Positions 11,147 to 23,796 of a DNA stretch of 64,000 nucleotides are shown here, piece after piece. This DNA comes from Euglena gracilis (taxonomy: Eukaryota; Euglenida; Euglenophyceae; Euglenales): the NCBI GenBank assembly GCA_039621445.1, contig CP154954.1, positions 20,632,642 through 20,696,641 on the forward strand, written 5' to 3'. Positions within the stretch are counted from its first letter, which is position 1. Every line of letters begins with the position of its first letter. The notes beneath the pieces are model-generated. The model was given only the letters and a program-made list of their open reading frames with translations, searched no databases and was not told the origin of the DNA. The translations under genes and the position numbers were made by a program.

Positions 11147-11593
11147 CCCCCCCCCCCCATATCACACAGCACACTGTGTAGGGCAGGGCGTTGCAGGCGA
11201 TCGTCGGGGGTCGCCGGGACACGGTCCCAGTTGCCCGCCCCAGCCCCCTGCCCGCTGGGAGGAAGGATTACCCGGCAGTTGTTTGGTTTTCTCTCTCACT
11301 GTGGAATTTCAAGCGAAACTGCATCCGGAAACAAATACGCTTTTCGTCGCAGAAGTTTGTTTCCCCCCAGTCCACATATAGCCCCGGACATTAAATGTGA
11401 TGCAACGTAATGCACAAATGTTTGTGGAAAAACGTCCCCTGAGGGCCTTGAAATACCGCCCAAATAAAAAACCTGGGGGGGGGCAGTGGCTGCTTGTCCA
11501 GGCAGCCCAGGGTACTCCGAGTCCCCCCTCCCCCCCGGAGTTGGGCAAATTTAGTCTGATCGGACGCCAAGGTGATCTTTTGTCGCGACGGAG

Positions 11594-11689
11594 GTGGTGG
11601 TCAGAGGCGAAGCAGAGCTGGCCGCTGCTCTGGAGGACAGCAAACTACATCTGCTGGAGCGCCTCCAGCACTGCCGGAAGTCGGGCCGC
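11594..11689 (+). CDS. Possible exon, module H
   Basis: After GCGACGGAG the frame encodes RGEAELAAALEDSKLHLLER and then LQHCRKSGR, an amphipathic helical segment, up to a GTGATG donor. No second copy was seen in this window, so support rests on codon composition, GC content above the flanking intron and splice-like ends. Function unknown. From 11690 to 12440 there is intron sequence with a telomere-like stretch. Confidence 0.38.
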
Positions 11690-12223
11690 GTGATGACATA
11701 TGACGTTTCGGACGATATTGGGGATCCCTCTGCGTTGCTACCACACACATGGCTGGCATGTGTGCTTGGGTGTTGTCGATGTACGTTGACAAGACATGTA
11801 TATTTGCGTTGTCTACGTGTCGATGTTGTTTCTGTGCAAATATTCGTGCAGTGGTTCTGTGTGTGCGCACGTGTGTTGTGGCAGTTTGTATATTCAAACC
11901 ACACAGCAGTCTGTGACATCCCAGCATTGTTGGGAAGGGTGACTCCCCAGGTGCTTTTTTTGTGTCCTGGTGTTGGGAAGGCAAGGCTAATTTGCTGGCC
12001 GCCCCCCAGGTGTCTGACTTCTTTCACCCACTCCAGTTTTTTTATTTCACACTCCAATTTTGTTTTTTGTGTGTTAAATTCGCAGTAGGGTTGGGTTTCA
12101 ATTGAGGAAGTGGGTTAGCATTGCGATTTTAAGAAAAATTTGCCGAAATCGAACAAAAAATGGGGTCCAAAATTAGCTTTAAAACCACACCCAAATTTGA
12201 CCTTAACTCCCCAGACCTTATTT

Positions 12224-12276
12224 CCAAACCCGAACCCGAACACAAACCCGAACCCTCAATCCTAACCCTGACCCAC
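12224..12276 (+). repeat. Degenerate telomere-like repeats
   Basis: A run of AACCCGAACCCGAACACAAA-type units leading into CCTAACCCTGACCC. A second run is at 23638-23671. Degenerate CCCTAA/CCCGAA units inside an intron suggest interstitial telomere-like sequence or a simple repeat of the same type. Confidence 0.45.
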
Positions 12277-12440
12277 TCTGGAAACTAATCCCAAATTTAC
12301 CCTGTCCGCTTTTTTTGGTGGCGTGGCTTTCCTTTGGTCTAGGTTGTTTGGCCTGGTAGGTACAGCTGGGACCCCTCCCGTGCGGGGGGAGGGGGCGAGG
12401 CATGAAGCAAGCAATTTGGAACAACAGCCGCCTGGCCGAG

Positions 12441-12560
12441 GGATTCCGACTCCACCTACCAAATCGTCATCGAGGGCCAGCCAGTCTGGTTCACGCGTCA
12501 CTGCCTGGAAGTGGTCGGAGATGGCAACGTTCAGGACACTGCTGCCAACAGCGTGGACCA
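12441..12560 (+). CDS. Exon, module I (beta-rich)
   Basis: Following an AG at 12440 the peptide reads DSDSTYQIVIEGQPVWFTRH followed by CLEVVGDG. The pattern Y-x-[IV]-x-x-x-G-x-x-x-W-x-x-R-x-x-L-E resembles small SH3-like barrels that accompany MIB/HERC2 domains, and the exon lies upstream of such a domain (15068). Family assignment is inference. The 3' end is uncertain. Confidence 0.42.
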
Positions 12561-13592
12561 AAACTGTTGCTGTTTTTTTGCTGCTCAATGCAAAGTGCCC
12601 TGTCGCTGGGGGTGGGGACAGCTGCACCATCACAGGCTGCCGAGTACGAATGCGGAAAGCGGAAGAGATTCGAGAAGCCCTGCACATAAGTGCCTTCATC
12701 AAATCACCAGTATCCCTCATAAAAGAATACGCGAACTCCCAGAAGACCACTTTGACCTTTTTTTGAAAATGTTTGAGTGCCTTTTTTTGCTTAAAATTTT
12801 TTATTCCTCACCCTGGGCTAAAGCACCATTTTTCTGTGAAAAGTTGAATCTTCCCATCCAGGCTCATGCTTAGTCGGGTGCCTGGGACCCAGAAAAATTT
12901 CATTGAAAATGGCTTTTTCCGGGCCGCTGGCGCCAGGGTTGGAGGGGGGTACCTGCCATGGGCAGGCCCGACCCCCCCCAGGGGCGGGTTGGATCAGGTG
13001 CTCTGGGGTGCCTGCCCCTAGCACCCACCTACCCCGTGGGGCCCTGGACCCCTACCCCCCTCCCCCGGGGTATACCTGCTAGGGGCAGGCACCCTATAGC
13101 ACCCACCGTCGGTAAGCACAAGCACGTTCCCATCATCAAATTCTCCCAAAATAATATTATTTCATCATTTTTCCGTCGGTTTTTTCCCATCTTTTTTGTT
13201 TCCTGCCATTTTTGTATGGATTGTATGCACGTTTCACCTTCGAACTCTCTTAAACTGAAAATTCAAAACCCCCTGTGGAAGCAACTCGCTACAGGTGTAG
13301 AGAACGTATACCACAAAAAAATCAAAAAAGTATTGTTGAGATTTGCGAAGTAGCCCGTCGTTTTCATTTTGTTCATTACGTTTCCAATTTATTCCCGGAC
13401 TGTGATAATAACTGGGCTCTGCTCTCTGCTGATTAATCTTTCAGGATTTGAGCAAGTGAATATACGCTCCCAACCATAGAGTCATTTGACACCTGTGAGA
13501 CCCCAACCCCGGTGGGTATTCGAGAGTGAGTTGGAGTTGAGTGGGTTGGAGCTGCGGTACCCCCTCCTTGAACACGGATGCGCGTATGGCAG

Positions 13593-13743
13593 AGCCCGCC
13601 GTGGAGGCGGCCGCGCTCGCCGCGCTCGCCACGCGGGAGGGCACCGTGCAGCGCTACACCGCCGCGGAGGAGAAGTACCTGGTGGACTTCGGCGGCGCAA
13701 ACTCGCACTGGGTGCCGCGCTCCGCTTTCAACGTGGCCCTCGA
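13593..13743 (+). CDS. Exon, second SH3-like module (I2)
   Basis: A GC-rich exon bounded by GTATGGCAG and a GTGAGG donor. It encodes an alanine-rich helix, then REGTVQRYTAAEEKYLVDFG and GANSHWVPRSAF. The G-x-V-x-x-Y ... Y-x-V-x-F ... W-V-P pattern suits a small beta barrel such as those next to MIB/HERC2 domains. The in-frame TGA right after 13743 overlaps the donor, supporting splicing there. From 13744 to 15067 I see no supported exon. Confidence 0.5.
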
Positions 13744-15067
13744 GTGAGGTGGCATTGAGCACACAACCTGGGCTTTTTTTGGATTCCCAAGGTCGCGCAT
13801 TTATGATAATTTTTTTGTTTCATGCAATTTTACATCAATTTGAGACTGAGACGTCCTCGAAGGTGCAGCGCCATGGATAGGCAGTTGTCCCCCCCCTGTG
13901 CTGCCCTGTGCTGCTTGTCACTTGGCAACTTCCTGGGGGCAGGGCTGCGCGGGAATACAAAACCTGATGGGTGGGGGGTGTCGACCCCCCACCAGGCGTT
14001 TCAGTACAGCCTCCTTCCTGGGGGAGATTTGTTACGTTTGTGACTGTACCGGACCCCTCCTATTCGAGGGGAGATTCTGAACGGGCTAACTTTTGGACAT
14101 ATATGCACACAAGTCTTGAAGATGCCAAAGAGGTTTTTCAATGCATCGGCTGTCTTCACCTGGAATTGTCCATTTGCTGTCTTGCTGTGTATCAGGGTCC
14201 CCATGTAATCCTTGCTTGGCCACTTTGTGGTGTTCGCAATATTTTTTTTGGCGAACCGGCAGGGCGATCCAGAATGGACGGGATTTTTTTCCCCTTCCGT
14301 CAAGGAACATCCCTTGCCTTAGGAACGACCATTGGCTGTGGTCGATCTGGTCGCAAATAAAAGTTGAAAAACACAAAAAAATTTGCCGTTTTGGCCGGAT
14401 GGGCGATGGTGTAAGGATGGCAACATGACGACAACTCACTTTTTCCCTGAAAAGTCGGCCCATTTTCGCCAAAAACATTGACATTTATTTGTAGTTTTTC
14501 CTGTGAGCTTTTTTATATATATTGAATGTGCTGAAATGGGAATTTTTTGTTTTGCCAAAGAACCGCCCTGCCCCCAGGGGGGATGGGCAGGGTTCGACAT
14601 GAGGAGGCTGTGGCAGTGGGTGTCCCCTCACCCCCCCCCCTTGATCATGTGGGCGGGTTGCCGAGTCCCCCCAAGGTTTTTGCTCATTCACAATTACATC
14701 TTTTTTTTCACCTTTTGCTTGAAAAGTGCCTGAAACACCTTTACTTTGGGTGGTGAGAATTTCCTGCTTGCCTGGGGATGTCCCCACTCCTCCACTTTGG
14801 GGGTGGGACTCAGAAAGACCTGTGAATTCCTATTGAGTATTTTTTTGTTGCCGCTTCAATGCCGATGGTGGCAAGTACACTCGTTGGCACGTTGGCAACC
14901 AGGGGGTTGTATGCCATCCTCTTTTTAAATTCTCTGTGATGCAACCTTCGTTCAACATGTGGTCTGCCTGAAAATACCAATTCCGTGATCCGATTCCATT
15001 AGATTCCTCCCTCACCCCCGCTTTTGACAAAAAAAAGATGATCGTTGAACCACACTCCTGCCAGCAG

Positions 15068-15209
15068 CCGTGTTATCCGTGGGCCCACGTGGCAGTGGGG
15101 TGACCAGGACGGGGGTGCCGGCAACGTGGGGGTGGTGACCGAGGTGGACTTCAACGGCCCCCAGTCGGTCAAAGTGTCGTGGCGGATCGGACCTTATCAG
15201 CATTTCCCT
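15068..15209 (+). CDS. Exon encoding a MIB/HERC2 domain
   Basis: The peptide RVIRGPTWQWGDQDGG followed by GNVGVVTEVDFNG and SVKVSW matches the MIB/HERC2 signature: R-V-x-R-G-P-x-W-x-W-G-x-Q-D-G-G ... G-x-V-x-E-V ... V-x-V-x-W. This domain is known from the Mind bomb and HERC2 ubiquitin ligases, where it binds substrates. It is a strong domain call. The exon follows a CCAGCAG acceptor; the frame ends in a stop shortly after a GTTAAT donor. Whether a RING or HECT domain belongs to the same gene is not visible here. Confidence 0.8.
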
Positions 15210-16120
15210 GTTAATTAATAACACACACTTCAAGGTATATTGCATGTGCAGCTGCTTGTTGGGCCAGATCATATGAGAAATTCGCCAAGGGTGAATGGGA
15301 GTCATTCGAAAATCTACGGTTTCTTATTTATTTGTGGAAATAGCAATTGGTGTAGGCAGTTTCTTCTGGGGTCCCTGGCATCCTTAAAAATAATATATAT
15401 ACCGTCCATTTCAGCCAGTCCAGAAGCAGTTTGCATTTGGGTTACCCTCCCGGGTCGTATTTTGGGGGTCATATTTTTTGTATTTTTTTTGTCTGGCATT
15501 TTATTGCGGATACCATTTCGGAGGTTTGGTTAGTCCTAAACCCTGAGGGTCAACCTACCCCCTACCCCTACCTACCCCCCGTCAGTAGCGATCTTTTTCC
15601 ATTTGATGTTTTTTTCCAGACGTTCGCATTCTAACCTCCAGCCTTTTCTTACAACTTCCAACAGTGAGGGTAAGGGTGGTGGTCAGGGGACCACCCCCAG
15701 GGGAGGAAGTTCTGAGGAATCAGGTCCTGGGGGGGGTCTGCTTGCCCCCCATGAAACACCAAGTGCTACCTCTATGTTTGCTGGTCTGCTGCCTTATTGC
15801 TTTTTCCAAGAGTCACTAGTTGAGCACACCGTTTGGTGTTGTTGATATTTGGAAGCAGAAGAGATTACTTGCCACCTCGGAGAGTAACACATATATGCTT
15901 TGCCAATTCAACGTCTTTTTAAGAATGCATTTTTTTTCGGTTGCTTGAGGGATATGCTGCCCCCAACTCCATCCACACTTCAAATTACCGACAGACAGAT
16001 TTGTCACCGGCCCCACCGGAAGCCGGACCTGCAGATTGCAAGCCACCCAACAAAGTTTACAGCCGAGAAGCCTGCAGCTCAAACAACCTCTCTTCAAGGT
16101 TCAATATTTTTAATTCAGGA

Positions 16121-16152
<32 letters not shown>

Positions 16153-18689
16153 TAATCATATTATATTTATTCATATTCCCTTGCGTGTCAATTTTCTCTG
16201 TGCAAAAATATTCATTTCTTTATATTCTGTTATTTGCAGAATCTAAAGAGGAGGAGGAATTCATCAAAGAAAATATCGGACGAGGTGCTGAACGCCAATC
16301 GAACAAGTGCCGAAGCTTTTTTTTTTGGACGGTGTCAAAAATGCGGGAAAATGCGTTCATTTTTACGTTACCTCAAAATTTTGGATGGAAGCTTCTCACG
16401 CAGCTGGTCCACCCTCTGAGGGGTTCCAGCTAGCACCTTTTTTCGACCCTGGTTTTTTCCCCAGCAGGGGTCTTTAAGAAAATCCCTGAGTTGGAGGAAC
16501 CCCCCCCCTGGCTAGAGCTGCCCCCCCCCCCAACCTGTGGGATTGGGTAAGGGTTGGGCCGAAATTGTTTTGTGTAAAAGCACGAAATTTTTTTTCGGAA
16601 TGGCCAAATATGAGAAAATGGTGGATTTGAAACTCCTGGAAAATTTTCAGTCCAAAACTTTTTTTCTAAGAAAATGCCATTATGCTTATCTCCCCCTGAG
16701 CGTCCCCTCCCACAGGGGTGGGTTTCTGGGACACTTTTTAACCCCACTGGGAGAGGTTAAAAAAAGCCTTTACCAGGCATCTGTGCTGTGGAATGCTTTC
16801 AGAAATGGTATTTTAAAATTAAAGCTTTTTTTCGTTGCATGGTTTTAAATTTTGTGTTTCGTATTTTTTCCGTTGTTTTTTTTTTCTATTAATTTGTCAT
16901 CTTTTTTTTTTGATAAGAGGAGCGTATATCGGGTTGTTTGGCCTGGGAAGCTTGGAATTTGGTAGGCTTGGTAAGCTTGGGCTTCCTCGGAATTAAAATC
17001 CTAAGGGTTTATTTATTGAGCACCATGTATTCACTCAACACTGGTGTGACGCCTTGCCTCCAGGGGTAGGTAGGTGGGTGGGTAGGTGGGTGGCTTTTTT
17101 CCTGGTCCCAAATCCACCCAACCAGGCTTCTTTTTAAGTCAGCAGACCCCCCCCCTGGGGGGGGTGGGTGGGTGGGTCCGGGCCGGACCCCCCCCCCCCC
17201 TGGGTGCGTTCCCGCGCCAGAGGCGCTGGGTATACCTTTTCGGCGCAAAGCGCCAAAATTTTTGAAAATTGCTTTTAACAGGCCTGATTTTGGGGGGTCC
17301 CTGCCCCCTCCCGGGGGGGGCCCGCACCACCCTGGGTGGGTGGGGGGAACCCCTCACCCCCCGGGGCAGGGATGGATGGGAAGCCCTTCGGTATTGAGGT
17401 AGGTGGTAGGGGGGAGTCCCGACCACCCCCCCCCCCTGGGGGGGTAAGGTGGTAGGGGGGGGTCCGGACCACCCCCCCCCCCTAGACGTTGCGAGGGCGG
17501 GTCCGTCCCCACCCACGCCCCCCTCCTTGACAGGCGCCAAAAATAGCAGAAAATTTTCTTCCGGCGCGCAGCGCCGGAAAATGAGCAAAAACACCCCCTT
17601 TTGCTGACTTTTGGACATATTGCCCATTTTTTGTTTGATGTGTTGGTGTTTTCCCCCAAAAACATGTTCAAAAAAATTCAAAAAATGAGCATTTTTGGAT
17701 CGATTTTCAAAGAAAAATCAGGGGTTTTTGACCGATTTTGACCCAATTTCCGGCCCTTTGCCCGTCCATGAAATCGAAAAAATTTCGGCCCCCCCCTCAG
17801 TTTCGAGGTAGGAGGGGGGGGGGGCCGCCCCCCCCCCCCCCCCCCCCTTGTCGGGGGGGGGGGTCCGACCCACCCCCCCCCCTCAAGGCTTCCCATCCAT
17901 CCCTGCCCCGGGGTCTTAAAAAGAAGCTTGCACCCAACCACTTGTTTTCCTTCTTCAAAAACCCACCCCGCGCACGATGAACCCCCTTCCACCAAACCAC
18001 TCGCCGAAAGTCTACCTTAAGCCTACCCAAAATCAGCCAAAAATTCTTAAAACAATATGCCACGCTAGGATTTCGGGCGATCCAGACTGAGCCTGGCACA
18101 CCCCTGTGGGGTTACTAAGTGAATCTATGTTGGGCACCAAAGTTGGGACCCACGAGTTTGTATTATTTGGGGGGTGGTTGATTGCTTTACGAAAATTTCC
18201 GAAATTTAAAGGTTTCCCACCAAAGCATTTGGTCCATGTCGCCGGACCCTTTCTTTTGCAATTATTTTTGTTACTGGACCCTTGCAAAGTTGGGAGTTCC
18301 TCCTGCATTGATTTCATCAAACTCTCTGATTTGTGTGTGTGTGTGTGTGTGTATCTGGTGATGTTTTGGACTTGTTTTCTTTGCTTCAATCATAATGCCG
18401 GGGTTTGTGAATTGGGCAGCCCAAGTCCTGAGGGGTGTTTGCGAGTTTGTTATTGGGAGGGAGGGGATGTTGGAAATGTTCTTTAACAACTGAGCACCCC
18501 AAACATGAATCTGGGTATTTGTGTTAATCTGTGTTGTTGTTTTTTCAGCTTCTGAACGCTGTCTGGAAACGTTTACCTTTTTTTGTACCATGGTGTCAAA
18601 CTGTGTCAACGTCAACACTTTTGTTTATCATAACTGTTGTTAACAAATCCTGCACACGCGCACACACCCACAGCACGCGCGCGCACACT

Positions 18690-18767
<78 letters not shown>

Positions 18768-19424
18768 CAAACACACACACACACACACACACGCACACAC
18801 ACACACACACACACACCGCCAAGCATCCACTTTCGTTATCCGACCCCGAGCTGTAACTTGCTCATGACGCCACGGTGACAAGTATTTTTTTTACCCCCAC
18901 CCTCAGTGTGTTGCAACTTTGATCCATTTATTACATGACCAGTCTACAAACCTTGATCAAAGGACTAGCTTGCGTTTCTCGCCGAATGGGCAAATTTCTT
19001 TTCCTTTTGGTATACTGTTCTATTTGAAAGCACGAGGATGCACAACATCATCAACATCCCCCCCCCAATTCAACCCTGACTCATTCACAGGGAGTCATTT
19101 GTGCATTTGCATCGTAGAGCGGGTCCAATGGAATGCACAAACCACAGATGCTCACAATTTTCGACGCTGGGGATTCCTGGCGTTGTCTGGAAAACTCTTC
19201 AAAAAGCTTTACAATCTTTAGAAGCTTCATTTGATGAGATATTATTGTCCAAAAAAAGTAAAAATCCTGTTATTTTTTGGTGAATAGCGGCAGTGGGATG
19301 CACAGCTTAGGTGAACCCCAGCATCGTCTGCAAAATGACAATTAAAGAAGAGACATCGAAACAGATGAACAAAACAAAACCCGAAAAATGTCATCGGGGA
19401 GATTCATCGGTTTCCCACGTCACC
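15210..19424. other. Long intron or intergenic segment, repeat-rich
   Basis: About 4.2 kb without a supported exon. It contains an AT microsatellite (16121-16147), C/G-rich blocks at 17050-17530 and 17780-17905 flanking GGCGC-AAGCGCC hairpins (17240, 17562), a GT run near 18333-18352 and the CA microsatellite at 18657-18816. Open frames in the G/C blocks are homopolymer artefacts. Confidence 0.4.
18657..18816 (+). repeat. CA microsatellite
   Basis: About 160 bases of CA repeats with short interruptions (GCGC near the start, TTCAAA near 18769). Confidence 0.97.
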
Positions 19425-19533
19425 TCCCCGGCGATGTCCAACACGCTGGCCCAGGCTGACCTAGAGGCCCTCCTGGCTGAACTGCATTTGTCCCCGTACG
19501 CCGCTCGCCTGGCTCAGGCTGGCCCAGGGCGCA
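19425..19533 (+). CDS. Exon, N-terminal half of a SAM-like domain
   Basis: The peptide SNTLAQADLEALLAELHLSP followed by YAARLAQAG has the first-helix pattern of sterile alpha motif domains: L-x-x-L-x-L-x-x-Y-x-x-x-L-x-x-A-G. The second half is encoded at 19800-19884. The exon start is not certain; the donor GTGTAT at 19534 is plausible. SAM domains act in self-association or protein binding. Confidence 0.55.
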
Positions 19534-19799
19534 GTGTATTCTCACCTTTTTGGAACCACAAATACTGACAAATTGCGGCTGTGGAATGTGGTTCCGGGAA
19601 GCATTTTGGGCGGGCAGGTGCTGTGGCAGCGGCGACTTTTTGACCTGGCAAGGTGTGCTATGTGGATTGCTGGGGGATCCAATCAGTTCCTTGGTGTCTT
19701 TCGAAAGCCCCCCCCTTGTGTTGTGATTGCGGTTGTGATTGTGATGTTGAACAGACATTTTTTACCGCGGTGCCCTGCCTGGGATATAACTCACTTCAG

Positions 19800-19884
19800 G
19801 CATTGTCCCTGGCCAATAAAGAAGACCTTCTGCGCCTTGGTGTGTTGGAACCACAAGCTGTTTTATCCAGGAGCTTCTACAAAG
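19800..19884 (+). CDS. Exon, C-terminal half of the SAM-like domain
   Basis: After a CACTTCAG acceptor the peptide is ALSLANKEDLLRLGVLEPQA, ending at AAAG|GTCCCG. L-x-x-L-x-x-[ED]-D-L-x-x-L-G-V is the signature of the last SAM helices. With the exon at 19425 it makes one SAM domain, upstream of the ADP-ribosyltransferase exons. An acceptor further upstream (19753) is also possible, since the frame stays open to it. From 19885 to 21971 no supported exon was found; the segment includes a GT-rich region at 20505-20596 and a T-rich run near 21180-21255. Confidence 0.58.
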
Positions 19885-21971
19885 GTCCCGTCCAAAAATT
19901 AATTGTGTCCGCTTCATTTCAAATTGTGTGAGGACATGTGTCAATGTTACTAACTATTCATTTTAGGCGCCTTCGTCCATGGGTGTAATGTCTTTCATCT
20001 TTACCTCTTTTATTGAAACCAAAAACCGATCCAATGGAGAGTCCTCATCAATTTGAAATTTATTGCACATCCAACGTTCGTTTCTTTTTGTGAAATTGGA
20101 CGGTTCTGCCTTTAATAATAATTCCAGACATTTTTTGATGGTTTCCCTCTGTGAAGCACAGAACCCGATAACTGACGATGGCTTGGACCAGATCTTCTGA
20201 GCTTTTCTTGACAAGTTTTCTGTCGCAGGGCATCGCAGTTGCACGGATATTGTGGCCGAATGATTCACTGAGGATATTTCGTCCTTCACTTTTCAAGGCG
20301 GATTGCAGACAACTTTAGAAATTACATTTTCAGACAAAAGATTTCTGACCCATCTGGAGTTTGTCTTGTTTGGAAAATGTCTCCAAAAGGGTTGTTTGCA
20401 AGGGTCTTAGTTAGGGCCAGAGAGATCAGGTTAAGGTTAGGTTGGGGTGATTCAGGTTGCGCTGGAATGGCTTCCAGGGTCGGGGTTGTGTTGCTTTTTG
20501 CGCACGCGCGCGCGTGTGTGTGTTATGCGGGTATGTGTGTGTGTGCGTGATTGTTGTGTGTTGTGTGTGCATCTGTGTGTGCATGTATGTGTATGGTAGA
20601 TGTTCAACTTCTACCTATCTGCCCTTGGTGCTCCTGGCTTTGCTATTGAAACGCCTCCAGGATTCCCCCACCGGAGGGGCGGTCGGCGGACCTGGCCACA
20701 GCCACCCCCACCCCCGGCCACAGCGGCACCGGGAGTCCCCGACGTTCCCCCGGAGCCCCCGTGCACAAACACCGTGTGCGGGTCCATACATCGGTGTAGG
20801 TACAACACCACAAAGGGTGAAAAGCAGATTTTCACCGTTAACGCCATGTACAACGAATGCACATCTGTTTTTACAAATGCTTTTGGCATGTCTTTGGTTG
20901 AATGAAGTGGTCCATTCATTTCCTCCTGTTTGCCGGTATGTCATTGCCACTCGTTGGGTCTCCGCTGCCATGCTCCAGCCGGGGCCCAATTTCCTCGAAC
21001 TCATTCACTCTGCCCGCTGCACCGGGAACGACATCTTCCTGAGTTTGTGGCGCAGTGGTGTGCGACTGGCACAAGGCTGAAGAAACAGGCGATGCCAACC
21101 CCACCTCGGCTCTGCGGGGGGGTTGGCAGGGGGGCCTGCCATCTCCCACCCTGTTGCTTTTCCCCCTTTTTTCCCACATATTGTTTGTTATTTTTTAATA
21201 TTATTTTGTAATATTATTTTTATTATTTTATTTTATTATTTTATTTTATTATTTTAGTGGATTATTAGTTTCTTTCAGCACCGGTGCTTTATACGGTGCT
21301 GGGGGGGCATCCCCAGCCCAGCGCACAGCCCTGGCTCTGGAGTACGGCGACCGGAAAGGGTTGGAGCCCCTCGACATCGATGCCTTCAGCAATCGCATGC
21401 AATTGCATACCCCATGCAGGGCTGCCACGCTGAAACTGAAACGGCTAGCCATTTCCTGGGCAGCACCCTAGAGGACCAGTGGACAACGGTGGGGGGGGAG
21501 GGTGGGGGGGGCAACCGGAACCCAGGGGTACTCCAAGGGCTTTGCTTTGTGGGTCCCCCAGGGTTTGGCCATTTTTGACTTTTTTTGCCCCTAAATTGAC
21601 CCCCCCCCCTGCACCCTCCCTCTGCCCTTCCCGAGGGGAAGGGGGTGAGCCCTGGTGAGTGTGGGGAGCTCCCTTCCCCCCCAGTCTCAAAAAAAACCTT
21701 GGCATGCTGCCATCCAGTCCTGGAAAAATACTTGGTATGATGGTGGGTATGTAGGGGCGTCCGGTGGCTTGTGGGACAACATACATTCCCATACTGCCTG
21801 GAACAGGTGTTTTTTGGGTGTCTCATTGGAGGATCAAACAACAAAAGCCGCACAGTATTTTAATGATTTCCTTTTTAAATGATGCAAAATAGCCTTTATA
21901 TTCAGTTTCCAAGTGCATTTTTGTTTCGTTTTTTTATGTTAACAGCATTCAACATGTCCATTCTGTTGCAG

Positions 21972-22130
21972 CTTTTGACCTGGTTTCCTCCACTGTGCCT
22001 TGCTTGGCAGTCAAAGACGACCCCAACCAAATCACGAAGGCCCTGCTGTGGCTCTACACCGTGGACACTTGGGTGTACCAGGAGTGCAACAAAGCCTGCC
22101 GGGAAGAACATTGGCTGACTAAGCGTACTG
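21972..22130 (+). CDS. Exon, ADP-ribosyltransferase-like fold, N-terminal helices
   Basis: Both splice sites are excellent: TTCTGTTGCAG before and GTAAGA after. The 159-base exon encodes DDPNQITKALLWLYTVDTWV followed by YQECNKACREEH. The pattern A-x-x-x-L-Y-T-x-[DE]-x-x-x-Y-x-x-x-N is the usual start of eukaryotic arginine-type (R-S-E) ADP-ribosyltransferase domains. The following exons supply further motifs of the same fold in the right order. The substrate is not predictable. Confidence 0.7.
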
Positions 22131-22395
22131 GTAAGATCGGCTGATAACGGCAAACGCCCGTGTCCATGTTCTTCTCCGATCATTACACTCCTGTGTCACA
22201 TCCATCGCTTGCAGCGAAATACAAAGGTTGACAGCGGCAGGACAAATACCAAGGTGAGAAGGCAGTACGCCTCCCAAGCCCAATGAACACTAAAGTGGCA
22301 ATGGCGTTCAAGGAGAGGACATATGGGAAAGTGTCAGGACAGCACAGATTCGCGGAGAGTGGTTGTGCCAGACAGCGATAAACACCCAATGCCAG

Positions 22396-22482
22396 AGACA
22401 AGGAGGAGGACCTCACCCACTTCATGCCTTTTATCAAGGCACTGCTGGTGGGGACCACCGGATGCTCTTGCCGGCTCCTCCT
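22396..22482 (+). CDS. Possible exon, ADP-ribosyltransferase-like helix
   Basis: Bounded by AATGCCAG and GTAAAT, it encodes DKEEDLTHFMPFIKALLVGT. This fits the helix (D-L-x-x-F-x-P-x-[IL]-x-x-L-L) that follows the N-terminal helices in such domains. The phase does not join directly to the exon ending at 22130, so either a small exon between them is missing or a boundary is wrong. From 22483 to 23796 I see nothing else supported. Confidence 0.42.
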
Positions 22483-23637
22483 GTAAATGCCAAACGATTT
22501 GATATGCGCTGAAACAACCTTCGGATTTGGACTCAACACTAGCACTTGGTCTCCTGGAAATGGTTTTGTTTTTCAACTTGGGCTCAGACGTCAAAAGAGC
22601 ATCTGTGTCAGAAATGCCACGATGCACAACCTTGGGCTTTGCTGTTCTGAAGGCCTTTATGAACACTGACTGGTGGAGTACGTTTCATTCAAATGATGTT
22701 TGGATTTGGCGTTGTTGGGTAAAGATACGGGATACACCCATCTAACCCCTAGCCCCCTAATAGTAAGGTGCATTTATAGTGGACCGTCGCCTCCAGGGGT
22801 GCGCTTCCATTTGGAAAAACCGCAAAGGTAAAGAGCTCAGCACATTTCAAAAACCTGGTTAACAGTGCCCACCCAACCTCCAAGTCCCCTGCTCTGGGGG
22901 TTGGGTTGATGGCGTGCCGGTCCCAAAAACACCCTGGTACCGTTGCCCCCAAATAATCAAAAAACAGCCGTTGTCTTTGACTGAAAAATGAATTGATGGG
23001 CAACCAGAACATATTAAAACCGAAAATGTGGCTCGGACGCTAGGCAGAGGCGAAGTTATGGGAAGCAACTTTGGTACGTTTTGGTGCTCATTTTCGGTTC
23101 AAAAAACAGTTTTTCTGGGTCCGGGAGGCAAATTTTTTCGTTTTTTCCCCGATTTTTTTGACCCGTTTTTGACCCAAACTCCATGGGTTTCGGGTCAAAA
23201 AACGTGGGGCGGGGGGGGGGTCGAAAAACGCTCATGATTCGCTCTTGCCCACAAAGGGATAAGAGCTCAGCGACCCCCCACCTAATAGAAGCAAGGGGCC
23301 GCCAAAAGCGCAGGTTCCAAATAAAAGCGCACCCCCCCGCTGTCGAAGGCTGAAAGCGGCGGTCCGCTGCAAGGAAATCAACCAGGAAATCCTTATCCAA
23401 ACCCTAACTCTACCCAGGCGGCTGGGCATTGTCAGCACCATTCCTTGCAGCATACACCCCCCCCCCCCAAGCGGCGCCCTGAACAACCTTCCTGGGCATG
23501 AAAATTTAACATGTGCAAAAGCTCCGCTTCCTCCTGGTTATCCCATCCCCTGAAACTCAGGCTGCTTGGTGTTCAGGTTGGGTGATTGTCAGGACTGGGG
23601 CTAGGGGCAGGGTTGGGGTAGGGTAAACATGACATAA

Positions 23638-23671
23638 TCCTAACCCTGACCCTAACCCTGACCCTGACATT
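23638..23671 (+). repeat. Degenerate telomere-like repeats
   Basis: CCTAACCCTGACCCTAACCC and further CCCTGA units just upstream of the exon at 23797. Compare 12224-12276. Confidence 0.45.
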
Positions 23672-23796
23672 AACAGTGTGGCATACAAAACGTTTCAAAC
23701 ACATCTGGATGGTGTATCGTCGACAGTTCTCTATTTTGCCACCGAAGTCCAAGTTGCGATCTGCTACTGAGCAAATTATTGCAACCTTCTGACCAG

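Larger units (their letters stand above)
9821..11593. other. Intron with dispersed repeat and minisatellite
   Basis: No convincing exon. Two annotated repeats occupy 10508-10800 and 11048-11146. A G-rich open stretch around 11165-11290 has no support from a paralogue and is left uncalled. Confidence 0.4.

Noticed and set aside
17009-17995. Several Gly/Pro-rich frames on both strands
   Set aside because: Products of G and C homopolymer tracts around repeat elements; no splice or paralogue support.
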